From Chloroflexota bacterium (GTDB lineage Bacteria; Chloroflexota; Limnocylindria; Limnocylindrales; CSP1-4): 13,273 nt of DNA. The stretch spans positions 1 to 13,273 of the forward strand of contig JAJYJR010000090.1 in the NCBI GenBank assembly GCA_021789355.1, read 5' to 3'. The position numbers were made by a program, and so were the translations under genes. Positions 1-6,995 of the stretch are shown here, piece by piece. The notes beneath the pieces are model-generated. The model did not search any database and was not told the DNA's origin. It saw nothing but the letters and a program-made list of their open reading frames with translations. Every line of letters starts with the position of its first letter. The first letter of the stretch is position 1.

Positions 1-852
1 CTCCAACCTGACCTGCCAGCCGGCTGGGACGGTGAAGCTGCCCTCGGTCGAGACCCACGGCAGCTGGGTGGCGTCGGCCAGCAGGTTCACGGCGGGGATC
101 GTCCCGGTCCCGGCACCGGCGGGGACGGTCGCGGCGCCCACCAGGTAGTCGGCCAGCCCGTCGCCGAGGTAGATGTTGAACACGATGTCGGCGGTGGCGT
201 CCGAGGTGCCGGCAATGGCACCCACCCACGAGCCTGCATCCGGCCCTGCCGTGAGCAGCGTCTTCCTGGCCAGGTCTCCGTCCCGGTGGGTCCATGCCCG
301 CGGCGTGCCGTTGTTCAGGCCCCGAATCGCCAGCGGTTCCTGGCGCATGCCCTGCGCAGGCGGATCGGACGCCGGGTCGTGCGGTTCGCTCGACGACGCG
401 TCGTGCCCGAGGTCGCGGTCCTCCGTGGAAGCGTCGGCCACGGGTGACGGAACCGGCCGGTCGGGGTATGCGACGGTCATCGGCAGGGCCGGATCGGGGG
501 CGTCGGCGGTCCCGACGGCTTCGGCCGTTTCGTCGGCCTCGTCGGCCTCGTCCACCCCGGCGGCGTTGACCTCGGCAGCCCGGTCGGCTTCGTCGGCCCC
601 GGCGGCCAGCTCGCGCTCGTCCGTCCACGGGTAGGCGGCGGTGTCGGGGAGGTCGAGTGCGAGCTCGGCCTCGTCCACCCAGGAGTCGGCCTCGTCGGCC
701 CAGGATCCGGTCCCGGCATCCGATGGCTCGATCGGGTCCAGCGGACGGACAGACGGCACGACCCATGGCGCGCCGCGGCCGCCCGGCACCTGCCAGGCCC
801 AGGCCTGCTCCAGGCGCATGCGAGCCCTGTGCTTCTTCTTGGTCTTCTTCAT
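1..852 (-). CDS. Hypothetical protein, acidic low-complexity region plus beta-rich C-terminal domain; C-terminus off window
   Basis: The minus-strand frame is open from about 1190 to the left edge, so the C-terminus is missing. I chose the ATG at 852-850 because it begins a strongly basic tip (MKKTKKKHRARMR) and is preceded by AAGG; earlier GTG codons lack a ribosome binding site. The 284 visible residues have three parts. Residues 1-44 are basic and Trp/Pro-rich. Residues 45-164 are Asp/Glu/Ala-rich with repeated units such as WADEAD, GADEAD and VDEADE. From about 170 there is a folded beta-rich domain with GSWVGAIAGTSDATADIVFNI, YLGDGLADYLVGAATVPAG and FTVPAGWQVRLE. That last alternation resembles phage virion-associated beta-sandwich domains that end in a VPAG-type strand, but I cannot name the family. 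Plus-strand frames here lack this protein-like composition. No neighbour in the window shares its direction. Function unknown; a phage-type structural origin is a guess. Confidence 0.6.
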   Translation of the reverse strand, partial: MKKTKKKHRARMRLEQAWAWQVPGGRGAPWVVPSVRPLDPIEPSDAGTGSWADEADSWVDEAELALDLPDTAAYPWTDERELAAGADEADRAAEVNAAGVDEADEADETAEAVGTADAPDPALPMTVAYPDRPVPSPVADASTEDRDLGHDASSSEPHDPASDPPAQGMRQEPLAIRGLNNGTPRAWTHRDGDLARKTLLTAGPDAGSWVGAIAGTSDATADIVFNIYLGDGLADYLVGAATVPAGAGTGTIPAVNLLADATQLPWVSTEGSFTVPAGWQVRLE

Positions 853-1262
853 TGCCTTGCGGTGTGCGCTGCCTCTCGGCGTCTGGTCGCTGATCACGGG
901 TGCAACGTCGCGCGCCGCGGCCTCGCGCGCCAGCCCCCCAAAGGTCCTGCGCGAGGGTGGGTCCGCGGTTCGTGAAGCGGCGAGATCGACCGGCTCCACC
1001 CGCGGCCCACCGCCTACCGCAGGTGGAACGTCGGCGCGCCGACCGGGGCTCGCTCCTCGAGGCTGACGTTCGGGCCGATCGGTTAGGGTATTCCTCGCCC
1101 CGGCCGTGAGGTCGCGGCTACGCGATCGACGCCGCGCGGCACGTGTTCGAGGGCACGGGAGCGGATCCAGGAGGGCCGCGCATCGCCTGGGTCACTGCGT
1201 CCGGCCCGTCAGGAGGGCCGCCCAATCTCCGCCAGACCTGGACGCGAAGAGGGGGGAGCACG
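853..1262. other. 410-bp region without an intact gene; decayed gene fragments
   Basis: No convincing intact gene lies here. On the plus strand a short piece at 1039-1090 is related to an LLM oxidoreductase gene (separate entry). Bases 1109-1262 can be read in frame with the following cupin remnant (GYAIDAARHVFEGTGADPGG) and look like another gene fragment, which I do not recognise. The upstream region of the minus-strand gene at 852 must also lie here, but I see no clear -10/-35 pair. Confidence 0.5.
1039..1090 (+). pseudogene. Fragment of an LLM-class (F420-type) oxidoreductase gene, copy A
   Basis: These 52 bases match 1678-1729 at 45 of 52 positions without a gap. They translate to SLLEADVRADRLGY, against SLLEAGVRADRLGY in the second copy. 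That is the segment just after the N-terminal strand of LLM flavin oxidoreductases (SLLEA-GxRADxLGYDTLW). The similarity stops on both sides: upstream only a TGGAAC remains, offset by two bases, and downstream the reading becomes SSPRP and then a stop. It is therefore a relic and not a gene. Confidence 0.55.
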
Positions 1263-1520
1263 ATGAGCGACGATCAGGTGGCACCTGGGACGAAGGGTGT
1301 GACGGTGAAGTTGCTAGCAACGGTTGACCTTGGCCCCGAGATCGAGGGCATGGAACGGCGCCAGCTTCGAATGCGCATGGTGACCATCGAAGTGGGGTCG
1401 CGACGGACTACGGGCCGGGGAGTGGGCTGGCCCGAGGATCGGAACACGACCCACTGGCTCGAGAACAGGGGAACAATTCCCGCGGTGGACATCTCGGTCG
1501 ATGTCGTCAGCCAGGAGTGA
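1263..1520 (+). pseudogene. Cupin-domain protein with internal deletion of the metal-binding region
   Basis: The frame encodes 85 residues from ATG 1263, which has a GGGGGGAG ribosome binding site. The first half (GVTVKLLATVDLGPEIEGM, then RQLRMRMVTIE) and the last third (GVGWPEDRNTTHWLENRGT, then IPAVDISVDVV) match a familiar small single-domain cupin family. The central piece with the His-rich metal motif (HxHxxxxE type) and the following strands, about 25-30 residues, is missing. The linker VGSRRTTGRG reads as VATDYGPG in the next frame. So the deletion shifted the frame and an extra A near 1421 restored it. The product would lack the metal site and much of the beta-barrel, so it is probably non-functional. 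The LLM oxidoreductase remnant 100 bp downstream lies in the same direction and may have belonged to the same former operon. Confidence 0.7.
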
Positions 1521-1622
1521 ATCGAGGTACCGCTGCCGAGGGTGTCACGGGCACCCGCCGGATCGGGATCACGCGTCGCGGGCTGGCTCCCGCGGCAATT
1601 CACAGTCGACCCTACTGATCGA
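1521..1622. other. Spacer between the cupin and LLM remnants
   Basis: These 102 bases separate two decayed genes. The sequence can be read through in frame with the LLM remnant, but it has no recognisable protein character. I see no promoter or terminator. Confidence 0.4.
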
Positions 1623-1760
1623 ATGGAGCGTGAGTTGAGCGAAGTCAAGATCGGCGCACTCTGCTGGAACCAGTACACCGACTGGGCCTCGCTCCTCGAG
1701 GCGGGCGTTCGGGCCGACCGGCTCGGGTACGACACCCTTTGGACGTGGGCTCGACGATAG
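1623..1760 (+). pseudogene. LLM-class flavin-dependent oxidoreductase, N-terminal fragment cut at the element junction
   Basis: From ATG 1623 the reading is MERELSEVKIGALCWNQY, then TDWASLLEAGVRADRLGYDT, then LWTW. This is the start of an LLM-class oxidoreductase of the luciferase-like TIM-barrel fold, a family that commonly uses F420 or FMN. Members are usually about 300-340 residues and continue after LWTW with a DHL-type segment. Here the frame reads ARR and stops at 1758-1760, so only about 41 of more than 300 residues remain. The break lies only 15-30 bp before the large serine recombinase gene, so insertion of that element is the likely cause. The rest of the gene is not found elsewhere in the window. 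The start could also be TTG 1635-1637. Confidence 0.75.
1678..1729 (+). repeat. Second copy of the 52-nt repeat shared with 1039-1090
   Basis: This is a direct repeat with seven mismatches in 52 bases. It codes for the same peptide segment of an LLM oxidoreductase in both places, so the repeat comes from paralogous or duplicated coding sequence. It does not look like a transposon end. The cupin remnant lies between the copies. Confidence 0.6.
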
Positions 1761-1775
1761 GTATACCATAGACGC
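1739..1775 (+). promoter_or_regulatory. Promoter for the serine recombinase, probably leaderless
   Basis: A -35-like TTGGAC (1739-1744) is followed after 17 bases by TATACC (1762-1767). The overlapping TACCAT (1764-1769) sits exactly six bases before GTG 1776, the geometry of leaderless transcripts. A perfect palindrome GGTATACC (1760-1767) overlaps the -10. The -35 lies inside the codons of the LLM remnant, so the promoter may have formed, or been completed, at the insertion junction. Confidence 0.45.
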
Positions 1776-2981
1776 GTGAAGCAGCCGGTCGGCTACCTGC
1801 GCAAGTCGCGCGTCACCAGCGACCACACCGTCTCCTGGGAGGTGCAGGAGGCCGCCATTCGGGAGCTGGCCGCCCAGCACGGCGAGACCCACGAGCTGGT
1901 GCTCCTCTCGGACTGGAACAAGTCAGGCCGGCGCGACGGCCAGGGGCGCCCGGGGTACCGGGCGCTCACCGAGATGATCGAGGCGGACCAGGTCTCAGCG
2001 CTCTACAGCTACTCCCTCTCGCGGCTGTCGCGCTCCCTCGCCGACTTCGCCAAGCTGGTCGAGCTGTGCCGCGCCCACGGCGTCCCCATCCGTCTCGCGG
2101 CCGACCGGCACCTGGACTTCGACACAGCCAGCGGACGGGCCATGGTCAACGTGCTCGCCTCGTTTGCGCAGATGGAGGCCGAGCTCGCCCAGGAGCGCGC
2201 CCGTGACACGGTGGCGGTCCGGCGTGCGCGGGGCGACCGGATCGGCCCCACCTTCTACGGCGAGCGAGATGGCGAGGATCTCGCCGCCGTGACCGACGCC
2301 TTCCGGGAGGCCGGCTCGGTTCTGGGGGCCGCCCGCCTGCTCAACGCCCGCGGGGTGCCGACCCGCCGCGGCGGCCTCTGGAGCGCCACCACGGTGCGCC
2401 AGATCCTGCTGCGTGGCGACCGGCTGCCGCGTCGCGGCCGCCAGGGCGCCAAGCCTGCGGCCCCCTTCCTCCTGTACCACCTGCTGCGCTGTCACTGCGG
2501 CCGGCTCCTGACCGGGGTGCGCTACCGCAACGGCCCGAACCCGAACTACGTCGTGTACCGCTGCCTGCAGGGACGGGTCGATCCCGCGCACGGCGGTCCG
2601 CGCTCGGTGCCCGAGAGCCGCCTGCTGCCCTGGGTGACGGCCGAGGCGACGCGGTTGCGCACGCCCGAGCTGGTGGCGCTCGTGGAGGCCGATGCCCAGC
2701 GGCGCGCCGAACTCGCCACCCAGCGCGAGCGGGTACTCGACATGTACCAGGCGGGGATCCTCGGCAAGGCTGAGCGTGACCGGCGCCTGGCGGCGCTCGC
2801 CGACCAACTCGACGCGCTCGATAACACCCGCCGGGTCGCCGCCGTGCCCGCCATCGACTGGTCCTGGCCGGCCGAGCGGGTCAACGGGGTGCTGCGCGCG
2901 ATGTGGGAGCACGTCGAGCTTGACGACCGGATGCGCCCGGTCCGCGCCGCGTGGCTGGTGCCGGAGTGGCGGGCGGAGTGA
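1776..2981 (+). CDS. Large serine recombinase (site-specific integrase)
   Basis: 401 residues. The N-terminal catalytic domain (about 1-150) begins GYLRKSR with nucleophile Ser11 and holds the arginine-rich SYSLSRLSRSLADF (78-91) and ASGRAMVNVLASFAQMEAEL (118-137), typical of resolvase/invertase catalytic domains. A recombinase domain follows (about 155-225, ending SATTVRQILLRG). Next comes a zinc-ribbon-like segment (RCHCGRLLTG to YRC, Cys239, 241, 263) in which the usual fourth Cys is not evident; His272 may serve. A helical stretch at 300-350 probably forms the coiled coil. Members are often 450-700 residues, so this one is short. It should integrate or excise the element through att sites, normally next to the gene, which fits its place at the junction. 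The GTG start has no ribosome binding site and is placed by the -10 six bases upstream. The last 101 bp overlap the convergent gene. Confidence in the family is high; the integrase role is inferred. Confidence 0.92.
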   Translation: MKQPVGYLRKSRVTSDHTVSWEVQEAAIRELAAQHGETHELVLLSDWNKSGRRDGQGRPGYRALTEMIEADQVSALYSYSLSRLSRSLADFAKLVELCRAHGVPIRLAADRHLDFDTASGRAMVNVLASFAQMEAELAQERARDTVAVRRARGDRIGPTFYGERDGEDLAAVTDAFREAGSVLGAARLLNARGVPTRRGGLWSATTVRQILLRGDRLPRRGRQGAKPAAPFLLYHLLRCHCGRLLTGVRYRNGPNPNYVVYRCLQGRVDPAHGGPRSVPESRLLPWVTAEATRLRTPELVALVEADAQRRAELATQRERVLDMYQAGILGKAERDRRLAALADQLDALDNTRRVAAVPAIDWSWPAERVNGVLRAMWEHVELDDRMRPVRAAWLVPEWRAE

Positions 2982-4080
2982 GCCGCTGGGCCTGGCGCGT
3001 GCGGTCGTGCCAGGCGGCCGTGGCGCACTTCGAGCCACACCACTTCTGGTCCCGGCGCTTCGGCCGGTAGATCGCACCGCAGTGCAGGCACTGGCGCGCC
3101 GCCCGCCAGCGGAGGCCCTGGGCCGCCGACCGAGCGTGTGCCACGGGGGCCGGCCAGCTCACGGCTTCGAGCACCTGAAGGTAGGCGGTCGCGAGAGGCC
3201 CCACGGCGCTGATCACAGGCTGCAGCCGGAAGGCGGCTCCCTCTTCGACTGGCACGGCGTCCACGGTGACGCGCAGGAGCCCCTCGAACACCCGCTCGCG
3301 TAGCACCGAGAGGAGCAGGTACGACACCTGCAGGCGCGCCTCCACCCCCGGCGAGGATGCCTGCTGCGGCGACGCCCGGAGCCCGAAGGCGGCCGCCAGC
3401 TCTGGACCGGACAGTCCGGCCCGGCGCTCCGTGAACAGGCTCCACGGAGCCAGGCCCTGCAGTTCCTGGCGGGCGCCAGGCAGGATCGCGTCCGCAGCTT
3501 CCACGAGGCTCGCCTGCGCAAGGTCGAGCGGATGGCCGCCCCGCAGTGCCCTCAGGAAGCGCGGCAGGGCTGCGTTGGGCGGCCGGAGCAGGGCCGCGCC
3601 GGTCCCCCGACGGAGGAGCGTCGCGAGCCCCCAGGCCTGGCCCAGCCGGCCGCACGCGAGACGGATCTCCTCGATCGTCTCGAAGCGCTCCCGGGGGCGT
3701 GCGCGGATGCCGAGGAAGCCGTGCGCGCGCACCCAGGCGAGGATCTGGCCCTCGTCCGCGACCGCGAGGCCGATGAGTTCCTCGACCAGGCGGCCGGCGA
3801 CGTCGGGCACCCAGACGTGGGGGGCGCTCATGCGCGGGTCGGGGGTCTGGTCGACGATCGCGCGGACGCGGACCAGCCGAGGATCGCGCCGCAGCCGCGC
3901 ACCCGCGTCGGCTGACCCAGCCCACCAGCCCCGATCAGTCGGCACCGGCGCGAACCAACGCAGCCCCTCCGGATAGGCGGGATCGACAAGCGCGTCGCGC
4001 AGCCAGTACGCCTCGCCGACGACCCACGGTGCCGCCCCGAGCACGACATCTGACGCGAATGGCTGAGAGGCTTTGTCCAT
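2881..4080 (-). CDS. Hypothetical protein with C-terminal CGNR-like zinc finger
   Basis: 399 residues from ATG 4080-4078, chosen because a good promoter ends just upstream. Residues 1-320 form a mixed alpha/beta region without a family I recognise (WVVGEAYWLRDALVDPAYP near the start, LLLSVLRERVFEGLLRVTVD near 255-275). At 331-352 is a four-Cys motif, C-x2-C-x13-C-x3-C (Cys331, 334, 348, 352), followed by AAWHDRTR. This closely resembles the treble-clef finger of CGNR-type proteins (KWCGSKC in place of RWCS-xxCGNR). The last 40 residues are Arg/Pro/Ala-rich and disordered. A DNA-binding or regulatory role is likely but unproven. The gene is transcribed against the rest of the mobile region and its 3' end overlaps the recombinase by 101 bp. 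Its promoter overlaps that of the XRE regulator, so the two are probably controlled as a pair. Confidence 0.78.
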   Translation of the reverse strand: MDKASQPFASDVVLGAAPWVVGEAYWLRDALVDPAYPEGLRWFAPVPTDRGWWAGSADAGARLRRDPRLVRVRAIVDQTPDPRMSAPHVWVPDVAGRLVEELIGLAVADEGQILAWVRAHGFLGIRARPRERFETIEEIRLACGRLGQAWGLATLLRRGTGAALLRPPNAALPRFLRALRGGHPLDLAQASLVEAADAILPGARQELQGLAPWSLFTERRAGLSGPELAAAFGLRASPQQASSPGVEARLQVSYLLLSVLRERVFEGLLRVTVDAVPVEEGAAFRLQPVISAVGPLATAYLQVLEAVSWPAPVAHARSAAQGLRWRAARQCLHCGAIYRPKRRDQKWCGSKCATAAWHDRTRQAQRLTPPATPAPATRRGPGASGRQARRAPTSRAAPR

Positions 4081-4093
4081 GCTTCTACGCACC

Positions 4094-4122
4094 AGCCTAG
4101 CCTTCGGCCATGCACCAGTCAA
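4094..4122 (-). promoter_or_regulatory. Minus-strand promoter of the zinc-finger gene
   Basis: Read on the minus strand, TTGACT (4122-4117) and TAGGCT (4099-4094) are separated by exactly 17 bp. Transcription should start near 4087, giving a leader of only about six bases before ATG 4080. The -35 lies inside the first codons of the divergent XRE gene, and the -10 overlaps the XRE -10. Confidence 0.6.
4098..4109 (+). promoter_or_regulatory. -10 element of the XRE-led operon, leaderless
   Basis: TAGCCT (4098-4103) lies exactly six bases before ATG 4110, as expected for a leaderless transcript. No clear -35 is seen; TTGTCC at 4073-4078 is 19 bp away. The element shares its central TA with the divergent promoter, so only one polymerase could occupy the site at a time. 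Confidence 0.45.
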
Positions 4123-4325
4123 TCGACAGGGCGATGCTCGACGTCAGCACCGGGTTCGGCCTCAAGGTCCGCCGGCAGGCGCTCGGCATCCAGGCCCGCA
4201 GGATCGCGCAGCTCATGGGCGTCACCCGCTCGCGGGTCGCCGCGATCGAGGCCGCGCGCTACCCGACGCGCGCGGCGCGCACGCGGTACCTCGATGCGTT
4301 GCAGCGCGCAGCGGCAGAGCGGTAG
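4110..4325 (+). CDS. XRE-family helix-turn-helix regulator
   Basis: 71 residues, almost all of them one helix-turn-helix: FGLKVRRQALGIQARRIAQL (16-35) followed by MGVTRSRVAAIEAAR (36-50). This is the Cro/CI-type pattern in which the second helix (TRSRVAAIEA) would read DNA. There is no additional domain. It is the first gene of the plus-strand operon and is divergent from the zinc-finger gene. The two promoters overlap here, so autoregulation and control of the switch between both transcripts is the natural inference. The start ATG 4110 is set by the TAnnnT element six bases upstream; there is no Shine-Dalgarno sequence. Confidence 0.8.
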   Translation: MHQSIDRAMLDVSTGFGLKVRRQALGIQARRIAQLMGVTRSRVAAIEAARYPTRAARTRYLDALQRAAAER

Positions 4326-4332
4326 CGACGCC

Positions 4333-4611
4333 ATGGACCGGTCGCGGTGCACGCTCGCCAGTATCCGTGACGCTCAGGTGCCGGGATCGGCGCCCGTCCC
4401 CCTGGCCTCGCTCACCCTGCTGCAGCGGCGCGTCGTGCTCGCCCTGCTGGAGGCCGAGCAGGTGGGCCGCGCGGCCCGACCTCGTGAACCGCACGCCACG
4501 AGCGCCGTGTCGGCCGCGGACGAGGGCCTCATCGATGTCGCGCCGGTCGATGGGCTGCCCAGGGCCAACCGCCTCCTCGACGCTGTCCTCGCCGAGGAGG
4601 CGGGGTCGTGA
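4333..4611 (+). CDS. Small hypothetical protein
   Basis: 92 residues from ATG 4333, seven bases after the XRE stop; its TGA overlaps the GTG start of the next gene (GTGA). The N-terminal half holds a helical segment (LASLTLLQRRVVLALLEAEQ, 24-43) that could pack as a helix pair. The rest is Ala/Asp/Glu-rich (LIDVAPVDGLPRANRLLDAV near the end). I recognise no family. Its place between regulator and ATPase, with overlapping stop and start, implies cotranslation with the ATPase. An upstream in-frame ATG at 4294 would overlap XRE and is less likely. Confidence 0.6.
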   Translation: MDRSRCTLASIRDAQVPGSAPVPLASLTLLQRRVVLALLEAEQVGRAARPREPHATSAVSAADEGLIDVAPVDGLPRANRLLDAVLAEEAGS

Positions 4612-6296
4612 CCAGGCCGACGGCTGCGGAGCAGCTCATCGCGATCGGCCGGGAGGCACCGCTCTTCCACGCGCCCGATGGGATCGCCTACGCGAGCGTA
4701 CCGGTCGATGGACACCAGGAGACGTGGGCGCTGCGCAGCTCCGGCTTCAAGTCGTGGCTGGCCGGCACGCTGTGGCACCGCACCGGCCACATCGCCCGCG
4801 CCCAGGTGCTACAGGACGTGCTCACCACGCTCGAAGCGGTGGCCCGGTTCGAGGGGCCCGAGGAAGCGGTGTTCGTGCGGGTCGCCGTGACGAAGGGCGC
4901 GATCTACCTCGACCTCGGGGATGAGGCGTGGCGAGCCGTCGAAGTGACCGCGAAGGGCTGGCAGATCGTCGCCCATCCCCCGGTGCGCTTCCGCCGGCCA
5001 CGCGGGCTGGCGGCGCTCCCCGGTCCGGTCCCCGGCGGCCGCCTGGATGCCCTGCGGCCGTTCCTGAACCTCGCCGCCGGCGAGGACGACCGCTGGATCT
5101 TGATCGTGGGCTTTCTCGTGGGCGTGCTGCGGAACGGGCCGTACCCGGTGCTGGTGCTGGGTGGCGAACAGGGCTCGGCGAAGACGACCGCCAGCCGCAT
5201 GATCCGCGCGGTGGTCGACCCCGCCACGAGCCCGGACCGGGCCGCGCCCCGCGACGATCGAGACCTCCTGATCGCCGCGAGCAACACCCGCCTGGTGGCC
5301 TACGACAACCTCTCCCACCTGTCGGACTGGCTGAGCGACGGCCTGGCGCGTCTGGCGACGGGGGCCGGCTTTGGCACCCGGCTGCTCTACTCCGACGACG
5401 AGGAGAAGCTCTTCTACGCCGCCCGGCCGATCATCATCAACGGCATCGGCGAGCTGGCCGTGCGCTCCGACCTCCTCGACCGCAGCCTGCTGGTCACCCT
5501 GCCGCGCATCCCCGATGGCAAGCGGCGGCCGGAGTCGGAGCTGTGGCCAGCCTTCGAGGCCGCCCGTCCCGCCATCCTGGGCGGGCTGCTCGACGCTGCC
5601 AGCGGCGCGCTCGCGCGCCACCGGACGGTGAACCTGCCACGCCTGCCGCGGATGGCCGACTTCGCCACCTGGGTCACCGCCGCGGAACCGGCGCTCGGCT
5701 GGGAGCGCGGGACGTTCCTGGCCGCCTACGATCGCAACCGCCTCGACGCCCACGATCTCGCCCTCGACGCCACGAGCATCACCGGCCCCGTGCAGGCGCT
5801 GGTGAAGACCGCGGACTGGCGGGGCACCGCGACCGAACTGCTGGTGCAACTCACGGCGATCGCCGGCGAGGCCGTCGCCCGCCGCAAGGACTGGCCCGCC
5901 CAGCCAAACACCCTCTCGGGCCAGCTGCGGCGCCTGGCGCCCGACTTCCGGGCGATCGGCATCGAGATCGACTGCGATGCCCGCCACCCGGGCTCGGGCG
6001 CGCGATCGATCAGCATCCGGAGAATCGGCCTGCAGGAGACCGTCACGATCGTCACACCCGCCACGCAAGCGGACGGGCCCGCGGGGCCCGATCGCGCGCG
6101 TGACGATGGTGACGATCCTCTGCACCACGAATCTCATCATGCGGCACCCGCGATGGGCGGCCCCTCCGCGCCGTCCCCCGATCCCGAGGACTACGCCGAT
6201 GCCGCCCAGGTGGTGGCGGCCTGGGGCGTCGACATCGAGAGCGACTACCCGCGGTCCGCGTGGCAGCCCGAGGCCGAGGACGGGGCATCATCATGA
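4608..6296 (+). CDS. AAA-type ATPase, phage/plasmid replication helicase-like
   Basis: 562 residues from GTG 4608. A Walker A motif, GGEQGSAKTT (185-194), is followed by a Walker B-like LVAYDN (229-234), a segment DWLSDGLARLATGAGFGTRL (240-259), the strand RPIIINGI (273-280) and an arginine-finger-like LLDRSLLVTLP (289-299). This order matches ATPases of integrative elements and plasmids related to the D5/P4-type helicases, which unwind DNA at the element's origin. Residues 1-150 are a distinct N-terminal region without primase motifs that I can see. At about 415-455 a helical domain (TATELLVQLTAI, then TLSGQLRRLAP) looks like a winged helix for DNA binding. The last 80 residues are acidic and low in complexity. 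The gene overlaps both neighbours by four bases (GTGA and ATGA), so it sits inside one operon. A replication role is inferred; another NTP-driven DNA-handling task is possible. Confidence 0.82.
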   Translation: MTRPTAAEQLIAIGREAPLFHAPDGIAYASVPVDGHQETWALRSSGFKSWLAGTLWHRTGHIARAQVLQDVLTTLEAVARFEGPEEAVFVRVAVTKGAIYLDLGDEAWRAVEVTAKGWQIVAHPPVRFRRPRGLAALPGPVPGGRLDALRPFLNLAAGEDDRWILIVGFLVGVLRNGPYPVLVLGGEQGSAKTTASRMIRAVVDPATSPDRAAPRDDRDLLIAASNTRLVAYDNLSHLSDWLSDGLARLATGAGFGTRLLYSDDEEKLFYAARPIIINGIGELAVRSDLLDRSLLVTLPRIPDGKRRPESELWPAFEAARPAILGGLLDAASGALARHRTVNLPRLPRMADFATWVTAAEPALGWERGTFLAAYDRNRLDAHDLALDATSITGPVQALVKTADWRGTATELLVQLTAIAGEAVARRKDWPAQPNTLSGQLRRLAPDFRAIGIEIDCDARHPGSGARSISIRRIGLQETVTIVTPATQADGPAGPDRARDDGDDPLHHESHHAAPAMGGPSAPSPDPEDYADAAQVVAAWGVDIESDYPRSAWQPEAEDGASS

Positions 6297-6995
6297 ACGG
6301 GACGGCCCAGGGCCTCGGCCGCTCCCTCCGGGTTGCCCTCTACGCCCGGGTCTCGACCCGGGACAAGGACCAGGACCCGGAACTCCAGCTCGACGCCCTT
6401 GCGCGCCTACGTGGCCGCCCGGGGCTGGCTGGCCACGGAGTACGTCGACCAGGCGGCCGCGGGGGATCTCGCCCATCGCACCGCCTGGGCGCGCCTGCTG
6501 GCCGATGTCGCGCAACGGAAGGTCGACCTGGTGATGGTGTGGAAGCTCGATCGCGCCTTCCGCTCCACGCTCCATGCGCTGGCCACGTTGCAGGACTTCG
6601 AGCATGCCGGGGTGGGGTTCAGTGCCCTCACCCAGCCCGAGCTCGACACCACCAGCGCGACCGGCCGCCTGGTCTTCACCATCCTCGCGGCGGTCGCCGA
6701 GATGGAACGCGAACTCATCGCGGATCGCGTGAAGGAGGGGATGCGTCATGCGGCTCGGCAGGGCAAGCGGATCGGGCGACCGCCGGTCACAGCGCGACCC
6801 GCCTTCACCCGCCGCTGGCCAGCGGTCCGCGCGGAGGTCGTCGCCGGGCACCTGTCCCGTCGCCAGGCTGCCCGGCGGCTGGGCATCGGCACAGCGACGC
6901 TCGCCCGGCTGCTCGCGACCGCCGAGGCGAGCGTTCCCGATCCGAAGGACGCCACGAACGTGATGGCAGTCATGCAGGGAGTGGACGATGCGTAA
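6293..6995 (+). pseudogene. Small serine resolvase/invertase, interrupted by a one-base frameshift
   Basis: ATG 6293 overlaps the ATPase stop. The reading starts in one frame (RVALYARVSTRDKDQDPELQ, nucleophile Ser21). At about 6399 it passes into the next frame, which holds the rest: AYVAARGWLATEYVDQAA, DLVMVWKLDRAFRST, SATGRLVFTILAAVAEMERE and a C-terminal helix-turn-helix (LSRRQAARRLGIGTATLARL). Removing one T at 6399-6400 (CCCTTGCGC to CCCTGCGC) restores one 233-residue protein of normal family length. Everything else is intact, so the break is recent, a sequencing error or, less likely, a programmed shift; I see no slippery heptamer. An intact protein would resolve dimers of the element or invert DNA. 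Its stop overlaps the methyltransferase start by 8 bp. Confidence 0.85.

Noticed and set aside
173..1066. Several plus-strand open frames
   Set aside because: Their products are Ser/Ala/Pro/Arg-rich and lie antisense to the protein-like minus-strand frame; typical shadows in GC-rich DNA.
1995..3077. Long minus-strand frame opposite the recombinase
   Set aside because: It is antisense to a clear serine recombinase and shows no family pattern.
4081..4122. TTG start that would lengthen the zinc-finger protein by 14 residues
   Set aside because: The TTG is the first part of the -35 hexamer TTGACT; the transcript should begin after it, so ATG 4080-4078 is used.
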